In this document: piece after piece, positions 1 through 9,031 of the stretch | Numbering within the stretch: the first letter of the stretch is position 1 | How the letters are laid out: each line of letters starts with the position of its first letter | Assembly (NCBI RefSeq): GCF_003012735.1 | Contig: NZ_PXYI01000008.1 | Location: 1-64,000 of the forward strand | Origin: Allosphingosinicella deserti | GTDB lineage: Bacteria > Pseudomonadota > Alphaproteobacteria > Sphingomonadales > Sphingomonadaceae | Length of the DNA: 64,000 nt | Direction of reading: 5' to 3' | Translations under genes and position numbers: made by a program | The notes under the pieces: model-generated | The model's input: only the letters and a program-made list of their open reading frames with translations | Told to the model about the DNA's origin: nothing | The model's database searches: none

Positions 1-805
1 GGGCCAGGCCACGCCCGCAGCGGCTGCCGCGCCGGCCGCGGCACCGGCCGCGCCGGCCGCGGCACCGGCCGCGCCGCAAGCGGCCCACGCGGTTGCCCCG
101 GCCGTGGTGCCGGACATTCCGCATGAATCGGTCAAGCTGTCGAACATCCGTAAGACGATCGCGCGGCGGCTCACCGAATCGAAGCAGAATGTCCCGCACA
201 TCTATCTCACCGTCGACGTTCAGCTCGACAAATTGCTCAAGCTCCGTTCCGAACTCAACGCCGGGCTCGAGGCCCGCGGCGTGAAGCTGTCGGTCAACGA
301 CATGCTGATCAAGGCGCTGGCGGCGGCACTGATGGAGGTGCCGAGTTGCAACGTCATGTACACCGGCACCGAACTCGTCACCTTCAAGCGTGCCGATATC
401 TCGGTGGCGGTGTCCACCCCGACCGGCCTGATCACGCCGATCGTCGCGCAGGCCGACACCAAGTCGCTGTCGGCGATCGCGACCGAGATCAAAGAGCTGG
501 CCGGCCGCGCCCGGGAGGGCAAGTTGAAGCCCGAGGAATATCAGGGCGGAACCGCCAGCCTCAGCAACATGGGCATGTACGGCATCAAGCAGTTCGAAGC
601 CGTGATCAATCCGCCGCAGGGCATGATCATGGCGATCGGCGCCGGCGAGAAGCGCCCCTACGTGATCGACGACAGCCTGCAGATCGCGACCGTGATGAGC
701 GCCACCGGCAGCTTCGACCACCGCGCGATCGACGGCGCCGACGGCGCCCAGCTGATGCAGGCATTCAAGCGCCTGGTCGAAAACCCGCTGGGCATGCTGG
801 CGTGA
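1..805 (+). CDS. pdhC: Dihydrolipoamide acetyltransferase (PDH E2), 5' truncated by window edge
   Basis: This is the C-terminal part of the E2 component of the pyruvate dehydrogenase complex, which transfers acetyl groups from lipoyl-lysine to CoA. The reading frame is open from nt 2. The first ~35 residues are an Ala/Pro-rich interdomain linker, followed by the catalytic domain. The catalytic DHRAIDG signature, with its essential His, is at nt 716-736, and the protein ends shortly after with NPLGMLA. The lipoyl domain and the peripheral-subunit-binding domain must lie upstream of the window. The E3 gene (lpdA) lies 0.7 kb downstream, as expected for a pdhABC-lpd operon; this separates it from 2-oxoglutarate or branched-chain E2 mainly by context. 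Its stop overlaps the GTG of the next gene. Confidence 0.93.
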   Translation, partial: GQATPAAAAAPAAAPAAPAAAPAAPQAAHAVAPAVVPDIPHESVKLSNIRKTIARRLTESKQNVPHIYLTVDVQLDKLLKLRSELNAGLEARGVKLSVNDMLIKALAAALMEVPSCNVMYTGTELVTFKRADISVAVSTPTGLITPIVAQADTKSLSAIATEIKELAGRAREGKLKPEEYQGGTASLSNMGMYGIKQFEAVINPPQGMIMAIGAGEKRPYVIDDSLQIATVMSATGSFDHRAIDGADGAQLMQAFKRLVENPLGMLA

Positions 806-1401
806 TCGATCATGGCCTGCTGCTTGCCGCCGTCACCGGCGGGCAGCCGCGGGGTACCAACTTGGTCGTCATCGCTAATGCAGGCCCGCCCTCCCCATTG
901 CCGTTCTGGATCAGCTTGGCGATTGGCGCGGCGCTGGTCTTGACGGCGGCGGCACAGGCCCGTCGCAGCGATCGGGTGTCGGGACAGGATGGACCGACGC
1001 GCAGCCGGCGAATCCTGCTCACCGCCTGCGCCTGGGCGATCGTCGTCGCCTTGATGGCTGTGCCGGAGGCGCTGGCCGGATATATTGACGACTCGATCTT
1101 TATCGCCGCGCCGCTCCGCATCGCGGCCCTGCTCATGCTCGCCGTTTCGCTGTACGGCGGCCTCGATCTCCTGCTCGATTATTTTGCCCCGCAGCGGAGC
1201 CGTGCCTGGCGCCCCGTGGCGGTCCTGCTGTTTGCCGCGTTACCCCCGGCATTCAGCGCCGCGACCGGCCTGCACGATTGGGCCGAGCTGTTCGGCGACG
1301 CTGGGGGGCTGCGCCTGATCCTTGCAGGTGCCGCGGCGGGGCTGATCTGGTGGTCCTGTCTTCCTGCATCCCACCGCGGACTTACTCATGTCTTCGAATA
1401 G
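802..1401 (+). CDS. Hypothetical multipass membrane protein between E2 and E3 genes
   Basis: A 199-residue protein that I cannot assign to a family. I chose the GTG at 802 because it overlaps the E2 stop codon (GTGA), which indicates translational coupling; a TTG at 862 is an alternative. About five hydrophobic segments can be seen, near residues 30-50, 70-95, 105-130, 135-155 and 170-190, so it is probably an inner-membrane protein. There are no obvious catalytic motifs. It lies inside the pyruvate dehydrogenase operon, 71 nt before lpdA, so it is probably co-transcribed. Whether it has a role in pyruvate metabolism is unknown. Codon use and GC content match the neighbours. Confidence 0.7.
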   Translation: MIDHGLLLAAVTGGQPRGTNLVVIANAGPPSPLPFWISLAIGAALVLTAAAQARRSDRVSGQDGPTRSRRILLTACAWAIVVALMAVPEALAGYIDDSIFIAAPLRIAALLMLAVSLYGGLDLLLDYFAPQRSRAWRPVAVLLFAALPPAFSAATGLHDWAELFGDAGGLRLILAGAAAGLIWWSCLPASHRGLTHVFE

Positions 1402-1472
1402 GCTGTCGTTCACCCGCCGCGTCCTGCACGTAGCGACGAAGCTGCGGCCGCCATCACGGATGGAGCGCTTTA

Positions 1473-2855
1473 ATGGCTGACACTTACGATCTCATCGTCC
1501 TTGGTTCCGGGCCCGGCGGCTATGTCGCTGCGATCCGTGCGGCGCAGCTTGGGCTCAAGACGGCGATCGTCGAGCGGGAGAAATTGGGCGGCATCTGCCT
1601 CAACTGGGGCTGCATTCCGACCAAGGCGCTGCTGCGCACGTCGGAGATCAACCATTATCTGACCCACGCCTCCGCCTATGGCCTGTCGGCGGAGAAGGTC
1701 AGCTTCGATCTCGCCAAGATCGTCGACCGCAGCCGCAAGGTCGCCGGCCAGCTCAACGCCGGCGTCAAAGGGCTGATGAAGAAGAACAAGGTCACCGTCG
1801 TCGAAGGCGAGGGCGCCTTGAAGGGCAAGGGCATGCTGACCGTCACCAAGGACGGCAAAACCACCGAACTCAACGCCAAGCACATCATCGTCGCCACCGG
1901 TGCCCGGGCCCGCGACCTGCCGTTCGCCAAGGCGGACGGCAAGCGCGTCTGGACCTATCGTCACGCGATGGTGCCGGCCGAGATGCCGTCCAAGCTGCTG
2001 GTCATCGGATCGGGCGCGATCGGAGTCGAGTTCGCGAGTTTCTATTCCGACATGGGCGCCAAGGTGACGATCGTCGAGATGCTCGACCGCATCCTGCCGG
2101 TGGAGGACGAGGAGGTTTCGGCCTTCGTCCACAAGGCGCTGACCAAACAGGGAATGACCCTGCTCACCAGTTCCGGAGTCGACAAGCTCGACGTTAGCGC
2201 CACCGGTGTCAAGGCGACGTTGAAGGGCGGCGCAGTCGAGGAATTCTCCCACTGCATCGTCGCCATCGGCATTGTGCCCAACACCGAAAATATCGGCATC
2301 GAGGCGCTCGGCATCGAAACCAATCGCGGCCACATCGTCACCGACGGTTTCGGCCGCACCAACGTCGAGGGCATCTACGCGATCGGCGACGTCACCGGCC
2401 CGCCGTGGCTCGCCCACAAGGCGAGCCACGAAGGCGTCGTCTGCGTCGAGGCCATTGCCGGCAAGAACCCGCATCCGTTCGAGACCTGGAACATCCCGGG
2501 CTGCACCTATTCGCGGCCGCAGGTCGCTTCGGTCGGCTTCACCGAAGCCAAGGCCAAGGAAATCGGCCACGAGGTCAAGGTCGGCAAATTCCCGTTCATC
2601 GGCAACGGCAAGGCGATTGCGCTCGGCGAGGCGGAAGGCTTCGTCAAGACGGTGTTCGACGCAAAGACCGGCGAGCTGCTCGGCGCCCACATGGTCGGCG
2701 CCGAAGTCACCGAGCTGATCCAGGGCTATGTGGTGGCCCGCCAGCTCGAGACCACCGAGGAAGACCTGATGCACACCGTCTTCCCGCACCCGACCTTGTC
2801 CGAGATGATGCACGAGAGCGTGCTCGACGCCTACGGCCGCGCGCTCCATTATTGA
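1473..2855 (+). CDS. lpdA: Dihydrolipoyl dehydrogenase (E3)
   Basis: A 460-residue flavoprotein disulfide reductase that reoxidises dihydrolipoamide on E2, passing electrons through FAD to NAD+. The FAD-binding GSGPGG motif is at residues 11-16. The redox-active disulfide is Cys42-x4-Cys47 in GGICLNWGCIPTK. A second nucleotide-binding motif (IGSGAIG) lies near residue 180. The C-terminal dimerisation domain carries the catalytic His439-Pro and Glu444 of HPTLSE. Length and motifs are complete for the family. It follows the E2 gene and a small membrane-protein gene, so it most likely serves the pyruvate dehydrogenase complex, although E3 can be shared with 2-oxoglutarate dehydrogenase. Confidence 0.97.
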   Translation: MADTYDLIVLGSGPGGYVAAIRAAQLGLKTAIVEREKLGGICLNWGCIPTKALLRTSEINHYLTHASAYGLSAEKVSFDLAKIVDRSRKVAGQLNAGVKGLMKKNKVTVVEGEGALKGKGMLTVTKDGKTTELNAKHIIVATGARARDLPFAKADGKRVWTYRHAMVPAEMPSKLLVIGSGAIGVEFASFYSDMGAKVTIVEMLDRILPVEDEEVSAFVHKALTKQGMTLLTSSGVDKLDVSATGVKATLKGGAVEEFSHCIVAIGIVPNTENIGIEALGIETNRGHIVTDGFGRTNVEGIYAIGDVTGPPWLAHKASHEGVVCVEAIAGKNPHPFETWNIPGCTYSRPQVASVGFTEAKAKEIGHEVKVGKFPFIGNGKAIALGEAEGFVKTVFDAKTGELLGAHMVGAEVTELIQGYVVARQLETTEEDLMHTVFPHPTLSEMMHESVLDAYGRALHY

Positions 2856-2862
2856 TGGCGCA

Positions 2863-2888
2863 CCGCCGGCGCGTCACTGCGCCGGCGG
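2863..2888 (+). terminator. Perfect 10-bp hairpin downstream of lpdA
   Basis: CCGCCGGCGC and GCGCCGGCGG form a perfect 10-bp stem around a 6-nt loop, starting 8 nt after the lpdA stop. There is no T run after it, so it could stabilise the mRNA 3' end or assist Rho-dependent termination rather than act as a classical intrinsic terminator. It is placed to end the pyruvate dehydrogenase operon. Confidence 0.55.
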
Positions 2889-2971
2889 AACCGCCTTTCA
2901 CGGGTCGCGCACTCGGAGACCGCGAAGACGAACGCTTGAAGGCGGACGGGCGGCATGCTCTACCATCGGTC

Positions 2972-5044
2972 ATGATACGACCGACGCTTTACGCCGCCGC
3001 CCTTTTCGCAACCACCGCCGTCCAGCCCCTTGCAGCCGCACCGCTGACCGAATCCTATACGGTCATCGTCGGCGGCCGGAACGTCGGCCATCTCGATGCC
3101 GCGACCGAAGGCGGCTCCACCCGAATCGACTGGGACATCAAGAATAACGGCCGCGGTCCGACCATCGCGGAGACGGTGCGCGTCGATGCCCGCGGGTTCC
3201 CCACTGCCTGGAAGGTCAGCGGCGCCACGACCTTCGGCGGCAAGGTCGACGAGAGCTTCGCGCTCAAGGGCAAGTCCGCGCGCTGGACCGACAGCACCGG
3301 CAGCGGCACGGGGGCGGTCGCCGAACCCAGCCTGTACGTTCCCCAGAATGCGAGCCCCTTCGCGCTCAGCATCTACGGCCGGGCGCTGCTCGCCGACGCC
3401 GATCTTGCGCTGCCGGCGCTTCCCGGCGGCACGCTGCGGCTCAGCAAAGGCGAGACGCTGACGCTGAACGGGGCCGGCGGCGCGGTCGAGGTCACCGCTT
3501 ATGCGCTGAGCGGGATCAATCTCAATCCGGACTACTTCCTGCTCGACAAAGAAGGGCGGCTGTTCGCCGCGATCGGCGGCCGCGGCGTGACCGTGCGCAA
3601 GGGCTATGAGGGCGAGGATCAGCGGCTGCGTGACCTCGCCGAGCGGATGTCGGCGGCGCGCTACGCCGAGATCCAGAAATCGACTGCGCATGCGTACGGC
3701 GCGCCGATCCGCATCCGCAACGTGCGGCTGTTCGATCCGAAGACGCTCGCGCTCACCGAGCCGAGATCGGTACTCGTCTGGCGGGACAGCATCGCCGCGG
3801 TCGAGCCGCTCGACAGCCCGGCGACGCCGGGCGAGGTGACGATCGACGGTGCCGGCGGAACCCTGGTCGCCGGCATGACCGAGATGCACGGCCATGTCTC
3901 CGAAGACGATGCGGTGCTCAATCTCGCCGCCGGGATCACGACGATCCGCGACATGGGCAACGACAATGACGAGCTCGAAAGCATCATCCAGCGAATCGAA
4001 AGCGGCCAGTCCGCCGGGTCGCGTATCGTCGCGAGCGGCTTCATCGAGGGTCGCAGCCCGTTCAGCTCCAACAACGGCATCGTCGCCGAGAGCGAGGTCC
4101 AGGCGGTGGAGGCGGTGCGCTATTATGCGGCGCGCGGTTACTGGCAGATCAAGATCTACAACAGCATCGATCCGGCCTGGGTGCCGGCGATGGTCGCCGA
4201 AGCGCATCGTCTGGGCCTGCGCGTCTCCGGCCACGTCCCGGCCTTTTCGACCGCCGATGCAATGATGGAGGCCGGCTATGACGAGCTGACCCACATCAAC
4301 CAGTTCGTGCTCGGCTGGTTGCTGCAGCCGGGCGAGGACACGCGCAACCTGCTCCGGCTGACCGCCCTTCGGCGGCTCAAGGGGCTCGATCTCGACAGCC
4401 CCAAGGTGCGCAAGACGATCGATCTGATCGTCTCCAGAAAGGTGGCGATCGATCCTACGCTGGTGATCCACGAAGCCTTCACCCAGACCCGCAACGGGCA
4501 GGTGCCGCCGGGCATGGCCGACTATCTCGATCACCTGCCGGTCGCCGAGCAGCGCAGCGCGAAGCAGGCCTGGGTCGATCTGTCGGCGCCGGGCGACGAT
4601 CAGGCCTATCGTGCCGCGTTCGAGCAGATCGTCGCGACCCTGAAGATCCTGAACGACAAGGGCGTGCTGATCGTGCCGGGCACCGACATGGGCGGCGCCT
4701 TCACCTATCATCGGGAGCTCGAACTCTATCAGAAGATCGGCATGACGCCGGCGCAGATCCTGAAGCGCGCCACGTTCGACATGGCCGCCTATCTCGGCGA
4801 GGATCAGCGGCGCGGGTCAATCGAGAAAGGCAAGCTCGCCGATTTCTTCCTGATCGCCGGCGATCCGACCCGGGATCTGAAAGCGATCAAGTCGATCGCA
4901 ATGGTGGTCAAGAACGGCACCGTCTATTTTCCCAGCGAGATCTACCAGCGTTTCGGCATCGTCCCGTTCGCACAGCCGCCGCGGGTCGTGCCTGCGAAGG
5001 CTGAGACTCGGGCAGCGACCACCGCGGACGCGGCGTCGTCATGA
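2972..5044 (+). CDS. Secreted amidohydrolase-family protein with extra N-terminal domain
   Basis: A 690-residue protein of the metal-dependent amidohydrolase superfamily. The ATG at 2972 precedes a plausible signal peptide (about 24 residues ending in LAAA), so the product is probably periplasmic. Residues ~25-240 form an extra β-rich domain without a recognised motif. The hydrolase domain follows: HxH is visible as MTEMHGH, later metal-ligand candidates are SGHVP and ELTHIN, and the active-site Asp is in VPGTDMGG. The C-terminus has the usual GKLADFFLI signature. The family hydrolyses C-N bonds in dipeptides or cyclic amides; the substrate cannot be read from sequence. The stop overlaps the ATG of the transporter gene (ATGA), so the two are translationally coupled. 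Confidence 0.85.
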   Translation: MIRPTLYAAALFATTAVQPLAAAPLTESYTVIVGGRNVGHLDAATEGGSTRIDWDIKNNGRGPTIAETVRVDARGFPTAWKVSGATTFGGKVDESFALKGKSARWTDSTGSGTGAVAEPSLYVPQNASPFALSIYGRALLADADLALPALPGGTLRLSKGETLTLNGAGGAVEVTAYALSGINLNPDYFLLDKEGRLFAAIGGRGVTVRKGYEGEDQRLRDLAERMSAARYAEIQKSTAHAYGAPIRIRNVRLFDPKTLALTEPRSVLVWRDSIAAVEPLDSPATPGEVTIDGAGGTLVAGMTEMHGHVSEDDAVLNLAAGITTIRDMGNDNDELESIIQRIESGQSAGSRIVASGFIEGRSPFSSNNGIVAESEVQAVEAVRYYAARGYWQIKIYNSIDPAWVPAMVAEAHRLGLRVSGHVPAFSTADAMMEAGYDELTHINQFVLGWLLQPGEDTRNLLRLTALRRLKGLDLDSPKVRKTIDLIVSRKVAIDPTLVIHEAFTQTRNGQVPPGMADYLDHLPVAEQRSAKQAWVDLSAPGDDQAYRAAFEQIVATLKILNDKGVLIVPGTDMGGAFTYHRELELYQKIGMTPAQILKRATFDMAAYLGEDQRRGSIEKGKLADFFLIAGDPTRDLKAIKSIAMVVKNGTVYFPSEIYQRFGIVPFAQPPRVVPAKAETRAATTADAASS

Positions 5045-6459
5045 GCGTGCGCGGCGGCACCCGCAGCGAGCCGGCCGGCGGCTTGCCCCCGTTCGGCTCC
5101 GCGGAGATGCCGCCGGCGCCCCGCTCGTGGTGGCGGATCGTCGGGCCTGGCGTCGTCGCCGCCGGTGTCGGCCTCGCCTCGGGCGAGTTCATCCTCTACC
5201 CCTATATCGCAAGCCAGGTCGGCCTGGTCTTCATCTGGGCGGCGGCGGTCGGCCTGATTACCCAATATTTCATCAACATGGAGATCGAGCGCTATACGCT
5301 TGCGACCGGCGAGACCGTGCTCACCGGCTTCAGCCGGCTCGGGAGACATTGGGGGCTCGTCTTCGCGCTGCTCGCCATCCTCGCCAATCTCTGGCCGGGC
5401 TGGGCGACGGGCGCTGCGACGCTGCTGACCTTCCTCGTGGGCGGCGACGTGCGGCTGATCGCGATCGCATTGCTGGTCGCGATCGGGCTCATCCTCACCC
5501 TGTCCCCGGTCGTCTATCGGGCGCTCGAGCGCACCCAGATGCTCAAGGTCGCCTGCGTCGGCGGGCTGATCCTGGCCGCGATCCTGTTCGCAATCCCGGG
5601 CGATCTCTGGGCCAGGGCGCCGGCGCTTGCCGCCGACGTCCAGATCCCCGCGGCGCAGCTCGGCTGGCCGTTGCTGCTCGGCGCACTCGCTTATGCAGGC
5701 GCCGGCGGCGGCCAGAATCTCTGCCAGTCCAACTGGATCCGCGACAAGGGCTTCGGCATGGGCGTGCACGCGCCGAGGATCGTCAGCCCCCTGACCGGCG
5801 AGCCGGTCGCCGATGCCGGCACGGGCTGGCAGTTCGATCCGCATCCGGAGGCGATGCGCCGCTGGCGCGCCTGGTGGCGGTTCGCCAATATCGAACAGCT
5901 CGCCACCTTCGTTGCGATCAGCTTCGTCACCATCCTGTTCACCTCGCTGCTCGCCTACGCGACCCTGTCGGGACGGACGGACCTGCCGCGGGACATCGGC
6001 TTCCTGAAGATCGAGGCGGCGACCCTGTCGGCCCGTGTCGGCCCGTGGTTCGGCACGCTGTTCCTGGCCGTCGGCGCCTTCTCGCTGTTCGCCGCCGCGC
6101 TCGGCATCGTCGATTATACCGCCCGGCTCACCGCGGACGTGCTGCGGACGAGCTACACCAAGCGGAGCAGCGAAAGCCTGCTCTACGCCGGCATCGTCTG
6201 GACGATGGTGCTGGTCGGTATAGCGATCATCGGCAGCGGCCTCGATCAACCGCTGATCCTGCTGGTCATCGCCGGCTGCGTCGCCGCCTTCATGATGTTC
6301 GTCTATTCCGCCCTGCTGATCGTCCTCAACCGGCGGCTGCTGGCGCCGGAGATCCGACCGGCCACCTACCGGATCGGCGTCTTGGTCTGGGCGGTCGGGC
6401 TGTTCGGCATCCTCTCCGTGATCACGATCGTCGATCAGGCGAAGAGGCTGATCGGTTAA
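5041..6459 (+). CDS. NRAMP-fold transporter lacking canonical metal-binding motifs
   Basis: A 472-residue inner-membrane protein with about 11 hydrophobic helices and the NRAMP/SLC11-like opening IVGPGV...ASGEF, followed by TGETVLTG. True NRAMP Mn/Fe transporters carry DPGN in helix 1 and MPHN in helix 6. Here the helix-1 region reads GPGVVAAGVGLASGEF, and the helix-6 region reads GGGQNLCQSNWIRDKG, so the metal ligands Asp, Asn and Met are not in place. This resembles a group of NRAMP-related proteins of unknown substrate. It overlaps the upstream amidohydrolase gene by ATGA and is followed after 79 nt by a second amidohydrolase, which suggests uptake of a hydrolase substrate or product. Confidence 0.8.
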   Translation: MSVRGGTRSEPAGGLPPFGSAEMPPAPRSWWRIVGPGVVAAGVGLASGEFILYPYIASQVGLVFIWAAAVGLITQYFINMEIERYTLATGETVLTGFSRLGRHWGLVFALLAILANLWPGWATGAATLLTFLVGGDVRLIAIALLVAIGLILTLSPVVYRALERTQMLKVACVGGLILAAILFAIPGDLWARAPALAADVQIPAAQLGWPLLLGALAYAGAGGGQNLCQSNWIRDKGFGMGVHAPRIVSPLTGEPVADAGTGWQFDPHPEAMRRWRAWWRFANIEQLATFVAISFVTILFTSLLAYATLSGRTDLPRDIGFLKIEAATLSARVGPWFGTLFLAVGAFSLFAAALGIVDYTARLTADVLRTSYTKRSSESLLYAGIVWTMVLVGIAIIGSGLDQPLILLVIAGCVAAFMMFVYSALLIVLNRRLLAPEIRPATYRIGVLVWAVGLFGILSVITIVDQAKRLIG

Positions 6460-6538
6460 CTCCTGGCTGCGCCGCGGCTCGACACCGGCCGATCGCCATC
6501 GCTACTGATCTCGCACACCATCTTCCGGAGCCGTCCGA

Positions 6539-7816
6539 ATGCGCAAAGCCCTGACCACCGCCATCTTCCTCGCTGCCGCTGCGCCGGTCTCTGCCGAGAC
6601 CGTCGTGGTCACCGCCGATCGCATGGTCGACGTCCTCGCGGGCAAGGTGGTCGAGGAGCCCGTGGTGGTGATCACCGACGGCCGCATCGCGTCCGTGGTG
6701 TCGCGGGGCGGCGGACGGCCGAACATACCGGAGGGCGCCAAGCGGATCGATTTGCCTGGCAAGACGATCCTGCCGGGTCTGATCGACATGCACGTCCACC
6801 TCGATTCCAATCCACGCTTCGGCGGTTATACCGGCCTGCAATTCACCGACATGTTCTGGGTCGCGCAGGGCGTGCAGAATGCGCAGGACATGCTCCGCGC
6901 CGGCTTCACCACTGTGCGCAATGTCGGCTCGGAACATTATTCCGACGTCGGCTACAAACAGGCGATCGACGAGGGGCTGATGGTCGGCCCGCGGATTGTC
7001 CCCGCCGCCCACGCGCTGTCGGCGACCGGCGGCCATTGCGATCAGACCTATTTGCCGCCGTCGTTCAAGGCAAAGGGACAGGCGGTGGGCGATGGTCCGC
7101 AGGAACTGCGTGCCCGCGTCCGGGAGCAGCGGAAATATGGTGCCGAGGTGATCAAGGTCTGCGCGACCGGCGGAGTGTTCTCGCGCAACACCGAGCCGGG
7201 GCAGCAGCAGCTCTCCGAGGACGAGCTCCGCGCCATCGCCGAAGAGGCGCATCAATGGGGCCTGAAGGTCGCCGCCCATGCCCATGGTGCCGCCGGCATC
7301 AAGGCGGCGATCCGCGCGGGCATCGACACGATCGAGCACGCCAGCCTGATCGATGCCGAAGGCATCCGCCTTGCCAGGGAGCGGGGCGCCTATCTGTCGA
7401 TGGACATCTTCAACACCGAATATACCCAGGCCGAAGGTGCCAAGAACGGCGTGCTAGAAGACAATCTGCGCAAGGATCGCGAAGTTGCCCAGATCCAGCG
7501 CGACAATTTTCGCGCTGCGCACAAGGCCGGCGTCAAGATGGTGTTCGGCTCCGATGCCGGCGTGATGCCGCACGGCACCGCCGGTGGCCAGTTCCGCTGG
7601 ATGGTGGAATATGGGATGACTCCGATGGAGGCGATCCAGGCCGCGACGCGGACTGCCGCGCAAGCGCTCGGCCGCGAGAAGGATCTCGGCGCGATCGCCG
7701 CGGGCCGCTACGGCGACATCATCGCTGTCGACGGTGATCCGACCGCCAACGTCCGCGCGCTCGAGCACGTCGACGTGGTCATCAAGGGCGGCGAGGTCGT
7801 CAAGCCCGCCGGATGA
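6539..7816 (+). CDS. Secreted amidohydrolase (imidazolonepropionase-like / Xaa-Pro dipeptidase-like)
   Basis: A 425-residue metal-dependent hydrolase with a signal peptide (MRKALTTAIFLAAAAPVSA, cleavage after residue ~19). The HxH metal motif is in GLIDMHVHLD. The probable carboxylated lysine is in VIKVCATGG, further His ligands are in AAHAHG and TIEHAS, and the catalytic Asp is in FGSDAGVMPHG. This set is typical of secreted Xaa-Pro-dipeptidase-like or imidazolonepropionase-related amidohydrolases; the substrate is not certain. It is the third gene of a likely operon with another amidohydrolase and an NRAMP-fold transporter. Its stop overlaps the start of the DUF3140 gene (ATGA). Confidence 0.88.
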   Translation: MRKALTTAIFLAAAAPVSAETVVVTADRMVDVLAGKVVEEPVVVITDGRIASVVSRGGGRPNIPEGAKRIDLPGKTILPGLIDMHVHLDSNPRFGGYTGLQFTDMFWVAQGVQNAQDMLRAGFTTVRNVGSEHYSDVGYKQAIDEGLMVGPRIVPAAHALSATGGHCDQTYLPPSFKAKGQAVGDGPQELRARVREQRKYGAEVIKVCATGGVFSRNTEPGQQQLSEDELRAIAEEAHQWGLKVAAHAHGAAGIKAAIRAGIDTIEHASLIDAEGIRLARERGAYLSMDIFNTEYTQAEGAKNGVLEDNLRKDREVAQIQRDNFRAAHKAGVKMVFGSDAGVMPHGTAGGQFRWMVEYGMTPMEAIQAATRTAAQALGREKDLGAIAAGRYGDIIAVDGDPTANVRALEHVDVVIKGGEVVKPAG

Positions 7817-8142
7817 CCCTTGATCGTCGGGCAGTGAAGGCCGACTTTGCCGCCGCGATCAACATGGACGCGGGCGATCTCGAAGACTGGCTCGAGAGCC
7901 CGCAAAGCCTGTCCGTCGGCCAGAAGAAGAACGGCGCAACGGAGAGCGTCGGCCATGCAGCCGGGCGCGGGATCGTCGCGATCCTGCGCACCCCGGATGC
8001 GGCGCTCGACGACCAGGATTACCGGCTGATGCGCAAGGCGGTGGGTTTCATCCGCCGCCACCGCGCCCAGGAGCCCGCCAACATGGTGACCTCGCGCTGG
8101 CGCTATTCGCTGATGAACTGGGGCCACGATCCGCTCAGATGA
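7813..8142 (+). CDS. DUF3140 domain protein
   Basis: A 109-residue basic protein recognisable as DUF3140 by the segments LEDWLESPQSLSVGQKK and ESVGHAAGRGIVAILR and by the C-terminal MRKAVGFIRRH block. DUF3140 proteins are annotated as putative DNA-binding proteins, but I know of no established function. The full-length domain is present. The start overlaps the preceding amidohydrolase stop (ATGA), which implies translational coupling, although no functional link to the hydrolase is evident. Confidence 0.85.
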   Translation: MTLDRRAVKADFAAAINMDAGDLEDWLESPQSLSVGQKKNGATESVGHAAGRGIVAILRTPDAALDDQDYRLMRKAVGFIRRHRAQEPANMVTSRWRYSLMNWGHDPLR

Positions 8143-8172
8143 GGTTTGACCCGGCGAAATTGCCGCTTGAAG

Positions 8173-8187
8173 TTGACGCAGCGTCAA
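8173..8187. promoter_or_regulatory. Palindrome TTGACG-cag-CGTCAA upstream of MerR gene
   Basis: A perfect 6-bp inverted repeat with a 3-nt spacer, ending 16 nt before the ATG of the MerR-family gene. MerR regulators bind palindromes within their own promoters, and GTTGACG/CGTCAA boxes are common for TipA-like members. It is therefore the probable autoregulatory operator. The left arm could also serve as a -35 element (TTGACG). Confidence 0.6.
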
Positions 8188-8203
8188 GCGCTACGGCGGG
8201 GCC

Positions 8204-8959
8204 ATGGACGACCTTCTCGACATAGCCGAAGTGGTGCGCCGCACCGGGGTGAGTTCACGAACCTTGCGCTTCTACGAAGCCCGCGGGCTGCTTCAGCCGC
8301 TGCGGACGGCCTCCGGGCGGCGGGTCTACGGCCCGGCCGATCTCGATCGCCTGGCGCAAATCCTGGCGCTGAAGCGTGCCGGATTGACGCTCACCCAGAT
8401 CCAGCGCCTCGACCGCGCGCGATTGCCCGATCTCGGACGGCTGATCGAGGCGCAACTGGACGCGATCTCGGTCCGCGTCGCCGAGCTCGGAGAGGCCAGG
8501 TCGCTGCTGCTCTCCGTCAAGTCCCGCATCGATCGCGGCGAGCCGATCGACGTTGCAACCTTCTGCTCGCTGATATCCCACGGAGATACGATCATGAAGG
8601 ACGATGGCTGGAAAGAGGTGCTGGAGCGCCATTACACGCCGGAGGAGCTTGCGCATTGGGCAGCGAACCCGCCACTCGAAGGTTTCGATCAGGCCGCCTA
8701 TTCGCGCCAGTGGGAGGCGCTCGGCGCACGGATCGAGGAGGCGCTGCCGCTCGATCCCGCAAGCGATCGGGCGCAGGCCTTCCTCGACGAATGGAATGCC
8801 CTGCTGGCGCCGTTCCGCGCGGTCGCGACCCCCGAGATGATGGCGGGTGCCAGCCGTTTCTGGGCCCAGGCCGAACAATATCGCGACGACGTGCGGATGC
8901 CCTTTTCGATCGAAGTCAGGGACTTGATCGCCGCCGCGCAGTGCGCCCGAAATGGATGA
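8204..8959 (+). CDS. MerR-family regulator with TipAS-like effector domain
   Basis: A 251-residue transcription factor. Residues ~6-75 are a MerR winged helix-turn-helix (IAEVVRRTGVSSRTLRFYEARGLL, written here in part as VSSRTLRFYEARGLL). A coiled-coil dimerisation helix follows (~80-115). The C-terminal ~130 residues resemble the TipAS antibiotic-recognition domain, with WKEVLERHYTPEELAHWA and a final helical bundle. TipAS domains bind thiopeptide-type or other bulky ligands; the ligand here is unknown. The upstream palindrome suggests autoregulation. The cupin gene 72 nt downstream may be a target or a co-transcribed partner. Confidence 0.88.
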   Translation: MDDLLDIAEVVRRTGVSSRTLRFYEARGLLQPLRTASGRRVYGPADLDRLAQILALKRAGLTLTQIQRLDRARLPDLGRLIEAQLDAISVRVAELGEARSLLLSVKSRIDRGEPIDVATFCSLISHGDTIMKDDGWKEVLERHYTPEELAHWAANPPLEGFDQAAYSRQWEALGARIEEALPLDPASDRAQAFLDEWNALLAPFRAVATPEMMAGASRFWAQAEQYRDDVRMPFSIEVRDLIAAAQCARNG

Positions 8960-9031
8960 CCGACACCGGCTCCTTGCCTTTTCGGTTCACGTGCCGATCT
9001 AGGAGCTCGTAACAAGGGAGCGACAGCGAAT

